NCBI GenBank assembly: GCA_036785705.1
Contig: JAWUZG010000001.1
Location: 1,488,001 to 1,552,000 of the forward strand
DNA: 64,000 bases
Direction of reading: 5' to 3'
DNA from: Acanthornis magna
Taxonomy: Eukaryota; Chordata; Aves; Passeriformes; Acanthizidae
Positions 26,671 to 39,262 of this stretch are shown piece by piece. Each line of letters starts with the position of its first letter. Positions within the stretch are counted from its first letter, which is position 1. Made by a program: the position numbers and the translations under genes. The notes under the pieces were generated by a model. The model was not told the DNA's origin and made no database searches. It saw only the letters and a list, made by a program, of their open reading frames with translations.

Positions 26671-28649
26671 AAATAGGAAAGCTGATGAGACAGAGAGAGA
26701 TATGGGAGGGCTCCTCCAAACCACCGAGTCGAGGGTTTATAGAGAGATGTAACACATTCCTTAGTTTGATTTATTTTTCTTTGCTGAGGAGAGAGTCTGC
26801 AATACTCAACATTAGATAGTCTTTGCCCTGGGTGCACCAAGCTTTTGCATTTTCTGAAGGGATATATTGGTAGTATTGTGAAAATGTGACTGTGACCTAT
26901 TTAGACGGGTTAGAGTAGGGTACAAATCTCTGCACTAGGAAGAAGTATCATTTTCCAGCTGGGCAGAAAATCGCATTTATTCTGTAATAGAACACAAGAG
27001 CTCATTGAACACCGGAGTGGAGTGGCTGAGCCGTCGGTGCTCCACCGGGGGAATGAAGTCTCTGCTTAAATATTCCATCAGATAGCAGAAATCCTGGGAG
27101 TCCGAAGAACAGAATTACTGGCTTCGGCAGATGACCAAAAAGTTCTTTTTCTTAGGAGAGACTGCTCGGCTGCAGCAGAGGATTGTTTTGAGAGCAGCTG
27201 CAACACACTTTCTGTCTGTGTTCTCCTTGCTAGTTGTGCAAGGCTGAAAATAAAGAGGAAATTATTATACCTAAGCATAATCCTGGACTGACAAGGAGGT
27301 GATGTGCAGAGATCCATGCACATTTAAATGAGTCTCAGAAACAAGAACTTTTGCATCAAAGACTTCTCTTTCACAGAAAATCAAACATCTGATCTAAAAG
27401 CTCAGAAACTGCAGGGAACTACACGAAATTATCAGGGGTGGGACATTCCAATATTTGTTTTGATAATGTTGCAGCCAGGATCAGACAGTTTGTAGACAGA
27501 GGTAGGATCTCCTCTTAGACAAATTATTGTGGTCAGGAAAAAAACAGAAGCACATGAGCCTCTGTCCTGGCAAATAGCTTGTGCATCCAAAACTATGGGT
27601 TTTTTTCCATCCCTCCTTAGTAGTCTAATAGGAAATTGCATCTCCTTATAAACCTAGAACTTGCTGCTTTTCTTTAAGAAATACGTAAATACGATGAATC
27701 TTTTAAATTTATTTAAAGAAGCTTCACAAATTTGCACTGTAATAAAAATATTAACATGCAAGACAGTGAATTTGGGTGATGTCACATCATTAGGTTAGTG
27801 TAGGTGCTCTGAAGTGCTTCCCAGTTATTAAATTTCACAATGAGAGATGGGCAAATCTTATCTCTGCCTCGTGCTGGAGTCACAGCAGTGAACTTGTTGA
27901 ATTCCCCTAAGTTATGGAAATATCTGGTGTAGAACCTAAACTCTGTATTACAAGTTTTGACACAACTCCTTTTTAACCAATGGGGAACATATATTATTTT
28001 CTGTCCTTCAAAGCTGCTTTTCTGTAGAGATAACATTGGCAAGGATAGCTCCGAAGATAGGCGCTCACTCAGTGGAGGAACATTGCTGTATTACTCACAA
28101 AGATAAGGAGGTATTAAGAACTTCCTTGGAGTTCTTACCAAAAATCAATTCTATCTTTTATAGTTCTCCAGAGATAATTCATCCCTCTCCCCATCCTAAT
28201 CCTCAATCCTCACTGAGTGGGGATGGAGGCAAGGAGAAGGATCTGGTGCAAAAACCGAAGGTTAAAATCTCGCAGTCCTTTTGTGATTTATTTTGAAATT
28301 AAAAATTATACTTTTTCTGGATTGACATCAGCCACAAAGTGATGGTCATTCCCAAATCAGTCATAAGTGCATTGCAAGGAATTAAACAGTGCTTTCTGCC
28401 AGGAGAAACCAACAGTTTCAGTGGCAGGAAGAGCTTCCCTCTCCTAAGGAGAGATGCACGATCACAATGCGGATGAACAAGGTGTCTCCCCTAATCTGAG
28501 GGGTGAAAGTCATGGACTCCTTCTGACCACAGTAAACTATCTGATTAGTCAGATTACACCTTCTCTAAGTAAAAGGTGAGCTGGTAGGTTCAGTATTAGA
28601 TTTCCAAACTCATCCTAGACTTTGAATTTTCATCTCTGCCACCAGTATT

Positions 28650-28717
28650 TTGTGTGACAATGACCATGCATCAGTAGTTTGTCATCACTGAGCCTTGCTA
28701 GTTTTTTCCTCTGTAGA
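28650..28717 (+). mobile_element. Possible MIR-like remnant next to CR1
   Basis: TTTGTGTGACAATGACCATG, then CACTGAGCCTTGCTAG and a TTTTTTCCTCTGTAGATGAG segment loosely follow the MIR core order. It abuts the sense CR1 fragment, which would have inserted into it. Confidence 0.28.
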
Positions 28718-28820
28718 TGAGACCCCAGTCTAGCAGGAGGTGTCCCTGCCCATCACAGGGGAGTTGGAACAAGATAATCTTTAAGGTCCCTTCCAACCCA
28801 AACCGTTCTATGATTCGATG
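28718..28820 (+). mobile_element. CR1 LINE 3' fragment, short
   Basis: It contains GGAGGTGTCCCTGCCCATCA and ends TCTATGATTCGATG, preceded by CTTTAAGGTCCCTTCCAACC. This is the sense CR1 3' end. Confidence 0.87.
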
Positions 28821-29984
28821 GTTTTGGCTGTCTGTGCAAATTCTTTCCCATCCATGGATGAAGAGCCTGTAAAAATATGTGGCCGTGCCCGGAGCAGGTT
28901 GTCCTGAAATATCTGTTCTTGGTAATAGAAAATTCCCGAAACAGTGGCGTGGCAAAAATCTTATTCCTGAGTAACATTGAATTTAGACTTTTATTCTGAA
29001 TTGGATATCTTGTATCCCTAAATAGCTGCTATTCTTGAGCAGTCAGAGAGCTTGTTAATCATATTGCTTATGATAAATGATATTTTTGGCCACTCTGTCA
29101 TTCAGCATGTCTGCTGTATGTCGTGGTGGTGTAGCATATTGAAAATGGAAATATCTTTACAGTTTCTCAGGTATCCTGACTAAAATTGTAACTTGTCTTT
29201 TCTCCTCCCAGTTTCTTATGCTTTTGACCATCACTGACTATTTTTTCTTTCCTTTTTAATTTGCAGAAGGCAGACATGCAAGTCCTGACAACACACCCTT
29301 CTTACTTAGAGGATTAAGACAGTGTCCTTGTTCTTGTTTCTTGTGGATAGATTTGTTTTTCCCTGTAAGGCACCCAGATTTTTTAAACAGCTTTCTGTGT
29401 GGATAAGTAAAATCTTAGATTTTTGAAGGAAACCTTTAATAGCCAGAGCACAACATATTTTTCCTGTGGTAGCAGATGTAACTTAGAGACTCATAAAGAA
29501 TTTGTGGCAAAAGGAATCAAGTAGTTCCTGTGTTAAAATTCCTAATGCTTCACTTACCTTGTTACTTCATCCCACAGTTCTGGAGGTAATTTTGGTTGAA
29601 CTTAATGAGCTCCTGGGTGTACACAGAGCACACCAACCTTTTGTGTTTATTTCTCTAGCCCAGAAATGGTGAAGGGGGAAAAGCTCCAAAATACAAGAAG
29701 AGTCTGATGTCTCCAGGGTTTTACTGAGAGCATGAAACAAACTCAGATCTGTTTCTGGGTTTGAAATTCCTTATTAAAGGCTCTTTAGTTCTCTGCAGAA
29801 GAAGTGGTGGGAGGTCTTTTTTCTATATTTCAGTGATATTTCATATTCGAGAGAGGTTTCTAGGCATTACCTGAAGTTCTGCTGTCTTTCTTGCCACTGG
29901 GAGCAGTGACACTTCTTGGTGGGAGAGAGAGGAAAGGGTCTGCCATCTCCCACTTTCTTAGGGAATAATGTGGTGTATAGATAA

Positions 29985-30048
29985 TTATAGTATCGTAGAA
30001 TATTCTGAGTTGGAAGGGATCCATAATGATCATCAAAGTCCAACTCTT
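29985..30048 (-). mobile_element. CR1 LINE 3' end remnant
   Basis: TATCGTAGAATATTCTGAGT followed by TGGAAGGGATCCATAATGAT is the terminal part of a CR1 in reverse complement. Confidence 0.78.
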
Positions 30049-30848
30049 GAAGAGAAAGAAAGAAAAAATTTATAAGGTGAATTGAAGAGTGATCTCTGCT
30101 CAGTCAGAGATGCCATTCAAGAGAAATAAAAGTATTTCCTACCCCAGCTGGGAAAAAAACCCTCTACTCTACTGCAGAGTCAGAAATCTGAATAAGTCTT
30201 CTTCTACTTTTTAATAATTGCTGAGCTACATCACATCTGAGCAGCTTTTTATCTAAAAGTGTCCTCAGGCATTTTTTATTTTTCTGGGTGTGCACAGGAA
30301 ATGAAGGCCTGGTAGCTACAGTGACAGGTGTGAGATGGAGGAACTCAGGAGTGAAGAGACTCCCCCTAAACGAGATCCCGAGGACCAAAACCTGCAGCAT
30401 TTAGCCACATGTGATGGAAAAAAACAAACCAGCAAACAATTGCTGCCCATTTACATTCTGGCTTGTCCCACAGCTGCTTTGACCATGTGTCCACAACATA
30501 CCTACTTGTCCCATCTTCCTTAATTTGGCCTGGAAATGTTAATTTAGTGTAACTCCTCTTTACCTCCTCTTCTTACTGCTTCTTGTAGTTCCATGTTTCA
30601 TTGGCTTTTTGGGTGTTTTGTCCTTTACCTTTTGCTTCAATCTGCCTTTTGGTCACCAGTCTTGTTCATGAAAATATCCTGAGTGACACAAAAAACAAAT
30701 GTGTTCTTCCCTCTTCTAGTTTTTTTCTTCCTGCTAAGTGCTAGACAAAGAGAAAGCTCAGGAAAGCTCAGAGTGAGGGACAGGAAAAATCTGTAGCACA
30801 GAAAACCTATTATTTTCTGGGTTTTGGAAGGGGCAGTTAATGAATTGT

Positions 30849-30943
30849 AAAATCACAAAATCCTGAAATGGTTTGGGTTGGAAGGGATCTTAAAGATCAT
30901 CTAGTTCCAGCCCCTTGCCATGGGCAGGGATACCTGCTATGAA
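30849..30943 (-). mobile_element. CR1 LINE 3' end fragment
   Basis: ATGGTTTGGGTTGGAAGGGA, TCTTAAAGATCATCTAGTTC and CCTTGCCATGGGCAGGGATA match the reverse complement of the CR1 3' UTR closely. Confidence 0.88.
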
Positions 30944-33034
30944 GAGGTGGGAAAGAGAAAAATACAAGCATGAAAGAAAACAGAAAATCAGAATAAAAAC
31001 CAAAGAAATGTGAAAGAAAAAAAAAATTCAGTGTTTTTCTCTACCTGATTTATCCAGGCAGCAGCATGGGTGAAGTCCCTACTTTATAAACCTAGTTCAG
31101 GTCCCTGTCCCATGAATTTACAGCTTGAATTGGGAAGTGGGAGAAGCTAATGGGGAAAACCTCCCTCATTTCAATTTATTTCTCTGCAACGCATCCCAGA
31201 GCATATTCCATTTTGGGGAGAGGAGGGAACAACAGATTGTTGTTGCTAATAGGATTTGGGTCGAACTGCTCAAACTGCTGTTCGCTGTTTGGCACGTAAC
31301 TAAATTAATAGGGGGGTGTTCTTAAAAATGACATGGCACAGCAGGACGATAATCCCCTCCCCACCCAATTCCGAGTCCCCTTCATCAGCAAAGATGTTTG
31401 GCTGAGCGTATTCTGCAACAATTTATCCATTAAAACTCCAGCTTCCCCACCACTGGCTTTAATCCTGGCTTGGAAGGAGCTCCATTGCCACGGCTGAGCG
31501 CGCTTCGTTCTGCCTGAATCCCAACAGTTTGTGCTCACTGCTGAAGATAAATCTCCCCTCCACCCTCCAAAACTCACGAAGACAGAGGTGGTAAATGCCT
31601 GAGTTTATGGAACAGGAGGTTAGAAAGAGGGGCAACAAGCAAATAAATAGTTACAGATGAACCGCGTCAGCTGCAAACGCTCTCGCGACATTTCACAAGT
31701 AAGGGAAGTTTTGTATCCTGAGATGAAGAAGTCGTCTTCAGTCTGTGCCTTCTTTGGAGGCTTTGTGTATCATCAGCTGGCGTCCCTGGGAATTGCAGTT
31801 CCCTCTCAGCAGGGAGTCACCTGCTAGTGAACCAGCCTGAGCTCCGTGAAACGGGAAGGTTACAGGGAATCTGACAACTCTGAAATGAAGGGGTTTTATA
31901 TTTTTTTATGTCTGAGTGGAAAGTTAATGTTACGTAAAACTGCCTACTGAAGCCAATTCCTTCACTAAATTTGTTTTCATTGGGTTTTTTTCATTCCTCC
32001 CGTGTGTCCAAGAAAAATATTACTTAGCTAAAAGGCATTAATTCAGTTTAAATCAGAGTATCAAGCATTCTGACTCTAGTACTGATGTGTGCACAAGTTT
32101 CTTGTTTAAATTAAGCCTGCTGGTTACTGGTTTGTTTGTTTCTCCACTAGCCCTGCTTTCCCTATATTCAGGATGCTTATCTCATAAACTGCTAGAAAAA
32201 TAATAGTCATGTACCATTTTTTAAATAATTCAGATGGAAAAGCAATATCCTGCAGAATTTCTGTAATCAAGTACGTACCCAATCCAGCTCGTGCGGAAAC
32301 TTGATCAAAATAGATCCTTAACTCCTGGTTAAGCCTAATTAGGATACAGAGTTCAATACAAAGCCACTTCTCATTTTCCTCTGCAATCAGCACATCATTT
32401 TTGTTTTGTTAAAGGACACAAGTTGCATCCCTTAGATAAACAGCTTGGGCAAGCTCTGCAAAACAATTAGTGCATCTTTCACATGGTCTAAACTTGATTG
32501 AATAATTACTCAAATAATGGTCAGTAATGGAATACATAGGGTTATCTCCTGGCTAATCCTCAGGTAATGGAGTTGGTGTATCTCTGATTTTTCTCTTAGC
32601 TGTTCCCAGTGAACAGGAGACTGAGACAAAAGTGATTATGGAAAGTGGAGGGAGTCACTGGAGGCCAGCAAGGAAAAGGAGGCCTTATCTTAAGCAATTA
32701 ATCAAGAAAACTCCTATTGTGGGACAATTATTCAAAGCTAATTCTAAAATAGCTTTAGAGCCTGAGGTCCTGAAGGTTTTTTAGTGTGTTTTTTTCTGTT
32801 TTGTTTTTGTTTTGTTTTAAGAATTTTGCCAAGGTCATTGGGAGCACAGGGGCAGCCCTTGCATCCTAATGAAGGCTGCAGCATGAAGAGGGAGTTGAAT
32901 CTAAAGTGCAGCATCACACAATGTGGGCCTTGAGGTCCTTGTCAGAGCTGTGAGCTTTTATTTTAAAAAATAGGTTGGAATGTTTCTAAACAGAGACAAT
33001 ATTCTAAAACTTGCTTAATGCTTCCTCCAAAGTC

Positions 33035-33345
33035 GGAGAATGGTTTGGGTTGATTTGGACCTTAAAGCTCATCTCATTCCACTCGCCTGCCATGGGCAGG
33101 GACACCTTCCACTAGACCAGGTTACTCCAAGCTCCATCCAGCCTGGCCTTGGACACTTTCAGGGATGGGGGATCCATTTCTCTGGCAACCTGTGCCAGGG
33201 CCCCACCACATTCACAGTAAACACTTTCTTCCTAATATCCAATCTAAACCGACTCTCTGTCAGTTTGAAGCCATTCCCCCTTGTTCTGTCACTACATACT
33301 CTTGTAAAAGGGGATTTTCTCTTACTGTGCATCCACTGCAGGTGC
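33035..33345 (-). mobile_element. CR1 LINE 3' fragment, one of the longest here
   Basis: From GAGAATGGTTTGGGTTGATT the segment passes through GGGACACCTTCCACTAGACC, CTTCCTAATATCCAATCTAA and GCCATTCCCCCTTGTTCTGT to the end of the CR1 similarity near 33345. The forward frame open across it is a by-product. Confidence 0.9.
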
Positions 33346-34767
33346 CACCGAGAGAAATGTATCACAATCATTTCACCTTTGTGCCCAGATCTACTTTTGC
33401 AAATGCAGGATTTTGATATCTCTGAATCTCCCTTTTATTTTTTCCCTCTGATGTTTTTCACTGCTTTTTGCTTAGCTTAATCATCTTGCAATTGTCTTGC
33501 AGCAACCTCAGAAACACAAAATTTTTTCATGGTTGTGGCCTTGTAAAAGCCCACGAGGTTGTTCCAGTTGTCTCCCCAGAAAGCTCTTGTACAGTGAGAG
33601 CGCCTTACAGACTCCTGCGCTCTGTTTTCAGCCTCTGAGCTCCCTTGGAAGAGAGATTTATTTGAGGATGTTGCTGTGATCCATGAGGTCCTACGGAAAG
33701 AAGCAATAGATTTTAGCAGCTGTCCCTGAAAAATTATAAGGTCACCGGAAAAAAAGCAGAGGTTTTAAATTGGATGTGGTTTAAATTTTCCTACGGCCTC
33801 CTGAATCGGGCTCCTTGCTGGAGTGGGAAGCTGCCCACAGAATTATTGCTCAGCACACTCACCCCATGCTCTGGGAGCACTTTTTTCCCAGCGGTGCTGA
33901 CAGCAGCATTTTGAACCCTCCGTGGCGTCGGGCTGCCCGATCTGGTTTCAAATGGCTGTGGAGTGTCGCCAGGGAAGTGCTGCTGGATAGGTGATCACAC
34001 TGCCCTGATTAGTTTTCTCTCTGCCTATGGGCACCTTTTGCAGGGCAGGGTTACAGGGAGAGCCGGGACACACATGTGCTCCTGTACAGAATAAAGCAGA
34101 GAGGCTGGAAGACAAAGAGAGTCACTAATTGGATTTGTAGCTGTAAGAAAAAAAACTCTTAAAGTAAACATTTTCCTCTCTTTAAGTCTTTCCAGGGCTT
34201 CTTTCGTGAAGACCGCTTGAAAGTATCTGTTTCTGGGGTGAACCCTTCGCAGCAAATTTAATTTTGAGGCTTGTCAAGCTTTATTAAAACCTTATCATCA
34301 GTGATTTCCTTCTCTGCTAGATCAAGAAGATTGTATTTGTTATGGGATTCTTATTGTGTCTCAGAATTCATCCCAGTAAAGGGAGGGGGTTCGTAGTTGT
34401 ACCAAGACACACTAGTGCCAGTTCAGAGCACTGAAGTCCCAGGATAAATATGGTCAGTGCATCTTCCTGAAGGCTTTGGATGCTGTTTAGACAGAGCTGG
34501 AAGCTGAACTGCAGTTGTGTTCCTGAGTTAGCAACTGTGAGAATAAACTCATTGCTCTATATGGCAAAAGCATTCATGATTGCTGCTGGTATCATTAAAG
34601 AAATGAGTGGATAGACCCATTCCCACATTCCCAAAAGCTGGAATATTTGGTAAACACTTCTGGGTATGGTGTGTACACGTATATGAAGGGAGAGGGTGAA
34701 CACATGCCATTTTTTTTCACTCGGTAGTAATTCTGTTTACAGTAGTGAGAGTTTCCAGTCAATGGCA

Positions 34768-34818
34768 AAGCTTTTTTTCGTTTTTTCTTTTCTCTTTTCT
34801 TTTTTTTAATTAATTTTT
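34768..34818 (+). repeat. Polypyrimidine low-complexity tract
   Basis: T-rich runs with scattered C and G, ending in TTAATTAATTTTT. Confidence 0.65.
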
Positions 34819-36779
34819 GTGACTTCTCTTAATTTGTGCCACTATGGATTGATTCCACAGATCAGGGTTTCACCTACCAGGGTAGACACAGTTTTTCCAA
34901 TTTATTCCAGAGCCCAGGACCTGGTTGACTTTTTTTATACTTCTCAATTAATCTATTGAAAATAAACTTTTCGTTATCCCAGTCTTCCTCATTTTTAGAA
35001 AATATTTTTTCAATTGTTGAGAAAATACTGAATTTCTCTTTCTTACCCAATGAAGTAAAAAAGATGGATGGAAGAGTGTCTAAATACGTGCTCTGTTTGT
35101 TTTTCTTATAGTGCCAGAAGTAACCAAAGCACTTTGGAAAACACAGATACGGTTCTTGCCCTGAGCAGCTTATCATTGGGATTCAAACATGCCCTTGCAA
35201 TTGCAAGTGATGCACAAGAGGAGGAGGAGAGGAAAGGCAATTAATGGCCAAATGAGTTGTTGAACTAAAAAGTTATTTGAAGGTGATTTAAACACTCAGA
35301 GCCTTTTTTTTTTTACGATAGCAAAATTACATCTTTGTCCTGCATAGCCAGAGTGATGATGGTCTTTAAGCTGTGTTGAGCCAAGACTTCCTTCTGGGAA
35401 TGCATTTTTGCAGAAGTTCCCCCATGTGAACAAGAATATAAGAGATTAAGACCCAAAATAGCCCAGGTTTACTTTTTAGGAAGTAAAGTGAGTCGGAGGC
35501 AGACACAGGGAATTGTAGCTGATCACAGACCTTGTCTGCCAGAGGAATTCTCTCTCCATGTGGATTTTTTGCCATACCTGGCAGTGTCCGTGTTTATCCT
35601 GTGAACTTGGAGATGAGCTCATCATTTAGTAGGAGACCACTGTCTTCATGTCCCCATTTCTTCCATGCCAAAGCTCTTCCCTGTTTTGATCAGAACTGCC
35701 ATGATCTCCCCTCCCATCTCCCCTACCTTTGCCACAAAACCAGTAACGAGTTGGGTCACTCTGGGCTGAAGGACACCTTAGCTATTTATAGCAGCAATAT
35801 AAATACAAATATGCTTATTAGTGCGATGTAAAATAACCCATCATGCCATCGTGTCTGTCTCTTACTTGCTGTCTCTGGGATGCCTGAGGATGAGAAATGT
35901 GACTCTTCAATTCTAACACCTGGGCCTTTAACCACATTTCTTCTCTCACAGGTGCATTACACAGAAAATCAAAGCTTTTTGGGATTAAATTTTGAACTTC
36001 TGGGGAGAAAGAGTGAGGTCTGAAGTAATAGTGAAAAAATATGTGATGTCTATGGGACAGTTACGCCTTCCTGTTTCTGGAGTTCTTTAGCTCAATTGCA
36101 AAATAAGACATTAAATAATCACAGTATTTTCTCACTGCTAAATCCAAGTACCCAAATGCACACGTAGGTTGCAAATCTGTGGAGGACTAAAATTCTGCAA
36201 TGCCAGGTAAAAATTATTAGTATGGAAGAAGTACAGGTACCCCAGTGCAATAAATACCTACTCTGTTCCTTTGCCAGGAGGTACAAATAGTTGCTTCCTA
36301 AAATATTTGTAAAAGCCTGGGGGTTTTCAAGGTAGGATTTTATTGAAGGTAGAACAGTATATTTTCTTATACAAGACCATAGTGTAGGAAAGGAAAAGCA
36401 CTGTAAAAATCCTTCCAGATGTTTATATAAGTTCAGTGTTTTTGTTTTTAGTAAGATTTGTGATACTTGAAAAGCTGGTTTGGAAAGCTCAGCCAGGAAG
36501 ATTAGATACTGAGGTGCAAAGTGAAAAGACGGACCTGCTTTCGTTTTCTCAAGAAAAATACATATAAACCCCTTGTATTATATTTGAGAATTATTAGATA
36601 CAGATAATACGATGTGGATTTTGAGTCTTTAGATGGTAAATTTGATCTTTGCAAGAGGAGTGGTGCTGAATCTCAATTGTAACAGAAATTCTCATCCAGG
36701 AATACTCCTGGGAAGATTATTAAAATACTACAGGTACTGACATCGGCTACAAAGATCTACTTGTGTGTATTTCTTTAAA

Positions 36780-37330
36780 GGGGGGGAAAAAACACCTTAA
36801 TACACAGTATTACCATAGCTAGGCCCTATTATACTATTGTAATCATAGCCGAAGCAAGAACGGTGATTAACGATGGCAATTTATTGTATCTGACGAGGGG
36901 AGAAAATAGGAGATGTTGTCGTTATCATAAATCATATCATAAATAACCAAAGAGAAGCACTCAGAAAGCTTGTGTGGTGTCAGCAGCAAGCCCTTTCAGG
37001 CACGTTAGCCCAGGATGTAGCCATAGAAACCCCAAAGTCATATTGTTATCTTAGTCTTGCTGCAGTTATGTGATACAACAGTATTAACATATAGATTAGG
37101 CCATTTATAATACTAGGTGTCATTTCAGGTTGGCTTGCTTATATAGCATTTTAGTTTTTTATTGTGCCGAATGTTAGGGAAATGCTGCATTTTTACAGGT
37201 CAGTATAGAGCCATTTATAATGTATCGGCTTCACACCTCTGTCAGTCTTGCTAATGTACTCTGTTATTGATTGGTTGTACTCTATGAATTGTCATTGCCT
37301 AATTACCTTGTCTTTGCTAATAATTTTATT
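36780..37330. other. Candidate conserved noncoding block (intron 2)
   Basis: AT-rich, repeat-free sequence with two GATA-type sites in reverse complement (TTATCA at 36922-36927 and TTATCT at 37046-37051) and several non-decayed CpGs (around 36850-36895). No open frame of note. It could be a regulatory element; this is judged from composition only. Confidence 0.3.
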
Positions 37331-38218
37331 TTTTAGAAGTCAAAATGTTCCTTTAAAGAGAAAAGGAATGCGCCTGCACACATACTTTGGGACAAGTTCT
37401 CGGTTCTGTTGAGGATCATACACCCCAGAGGGAGTAAAAAGTGAAATAAAAAGCATGGAAACAGAGCCAAATTTTGTTGTAGAGGTTTTCTGTCCCTGGC
37501 TCTATGTTTTGATCTAACAGCAGTGGTTTTCACATTACACTCTCCAGATTTCAGGGGAGAGACTCAATCACGAGTAATTCAGAGCAACACTGAAGTGGCT
37601 GAGCCAAGGCTGCCCTGCTGACAGGGAGCTGGATTTCACACATCTTCTCATTCCATCACTTCCTAAAGATGCTTCTGGGCTTGCTTCTGCTCTCCAGACC
37701 CATTAGCACTGCCGTGCATTCATGTATGTGTGTGTGAGCCACAAAAACTGTTGAACCCCTGCTTAAAAGTCAAAGCAAAAATAAAGTCTCCCTTGTTGTA
37801 TTTAGACAGAAACATGTTTTTGCTTGCTGTAGCAGCACAAATTCTGGACTAATATTTTGTCAGGTCAGAGAGAGATTGTGGGTGTAGCAGATAACAATCT
37901 GCCAACTCTGTTTTTCTGTCTTCAGCAGGGAACTGGCTGTGTCATTTTAAGAATCCAGCGTAATTTGGCTTCATGAAATTCCTTATTTAAAAAAAATATT
38001 AGAATGAGGACAGACACTAGAAACTACTTAAAAGTGCTACTTTTATTGCATCTGGGATCCTAAAGCAGCACTGAAAGCCAAAATCTCACATTATACCTTA
38101 AGCCAAGATCTGATGCCTAGAGTGATGCTCCTGACAACTCTCGTTTTCCACTCCCTTAGGTTTTTGTGATCCTGAGGTGGGAGTTTTACTTTGCCAACTG
38201 GACATAAAAATACTTTCC

Positions 38219-38234
38219 TTTTTTTTTTTTTTTT
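38219..38234 (+). repeat. Poly-T run (16 bases)
   Basis: A homopolymer of 16 T lies inside a longer pyrimidine-rich stretch ending CTTTCACC. No adjacent retroelement is recognised. Confidence 0.8.
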
Positions 38235-39222
38235 CTTTCACCCTCAAATATATTTCCATTTGAGTTATCCATTAAGGCACTTCAGTTTGGAGAAGGGGCA
38301 AGATGATGATATAAAAAAGGAGCTGCAGGACTTTTGCTTGTTCTAGCCCAAACTAACAGATAATCTTTCTTATTTTAGCCTCAATTAGTTCAAATGCTTG
38401 AACCAGGACAAAAGAAAGGAGGGGACAGTTTCCTTTTAAATGTAGAACTGCAGGTTTAGGAGTTACGGTTTGTTTCTGGCAAATTATCAATACTCTCATC
38501 TCATACTGGTGCATTCTGGCTAATCTCCAATGGTTTCATTCCAAGAAATGCCAAATCAGGAGTTGAAGCAGTTGTTCAACAGGGTGGAGAGGTGACTGAA
38601 TCAATCTGGAAATTTGTGATTTCAGAACCAGATTATTGCTATCATCCATACTTCCAGATGGTTGGATGCATTATGTCACTAGGGAATGGAGGGGTGTTTT
38701 GTTGACTATTTGTAGCTTCTTGGACAGGTAAATAAGGGCTTCTGGAGTGATTGATAAATGTCTCAGTCCTGCTGAACACCACGTTCAGTCCTGGCTAACA
38801 GTATGGATTGAAGGCAACACTCTGCCTTTTGGGGTAGCATTTCCAGTGTGATTAACAAGTTGAGATGTTTAACTTCGAGCACCTTTCACATCTTCCTGTT
38901 TTAGTTATGTATGCAAAGTCACTTGCCATGCCTGAAAGCTCTTTTTTTTTTTATGTATTTGTGGTTTCAGCATTTGATATACTGAGAAGGCACTGGAACG
39001 AACTAGCTGGCAATGTCAGTGGAAAAATTTGAAACACATGGAAGATGAACTCCTTGGTGGTGTTCTCTTCCCAGCTGTCTTCCCATAGAATGTATCAACT
39101 GGAAAATGACAGGGTTTGGTAATGGGTTGATAGATCTTTATACAATGAAGGAGAAATCTGTTGGTTTATTTCCTGTTTGGTAAACAGGTCACATCAGCGA
39201 TCAGTTGTGTTCATACAGCAGA

Positions 39223-39262
39223 GTAATTATATATACAATTATATATATATAAAACATATACA
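39223..39262 (+). repeat. TA-rich simple repeat
   Basis: Two runs of alternating AT joined by ACAATT, followed by ACATATACACAAG. Confidence 0.75.

Noticed and set aside
33040..33480. A 146-codon plus-strand open frame
   Set aside because: It is the reverse complement of a CR1 3' region for most of its length.
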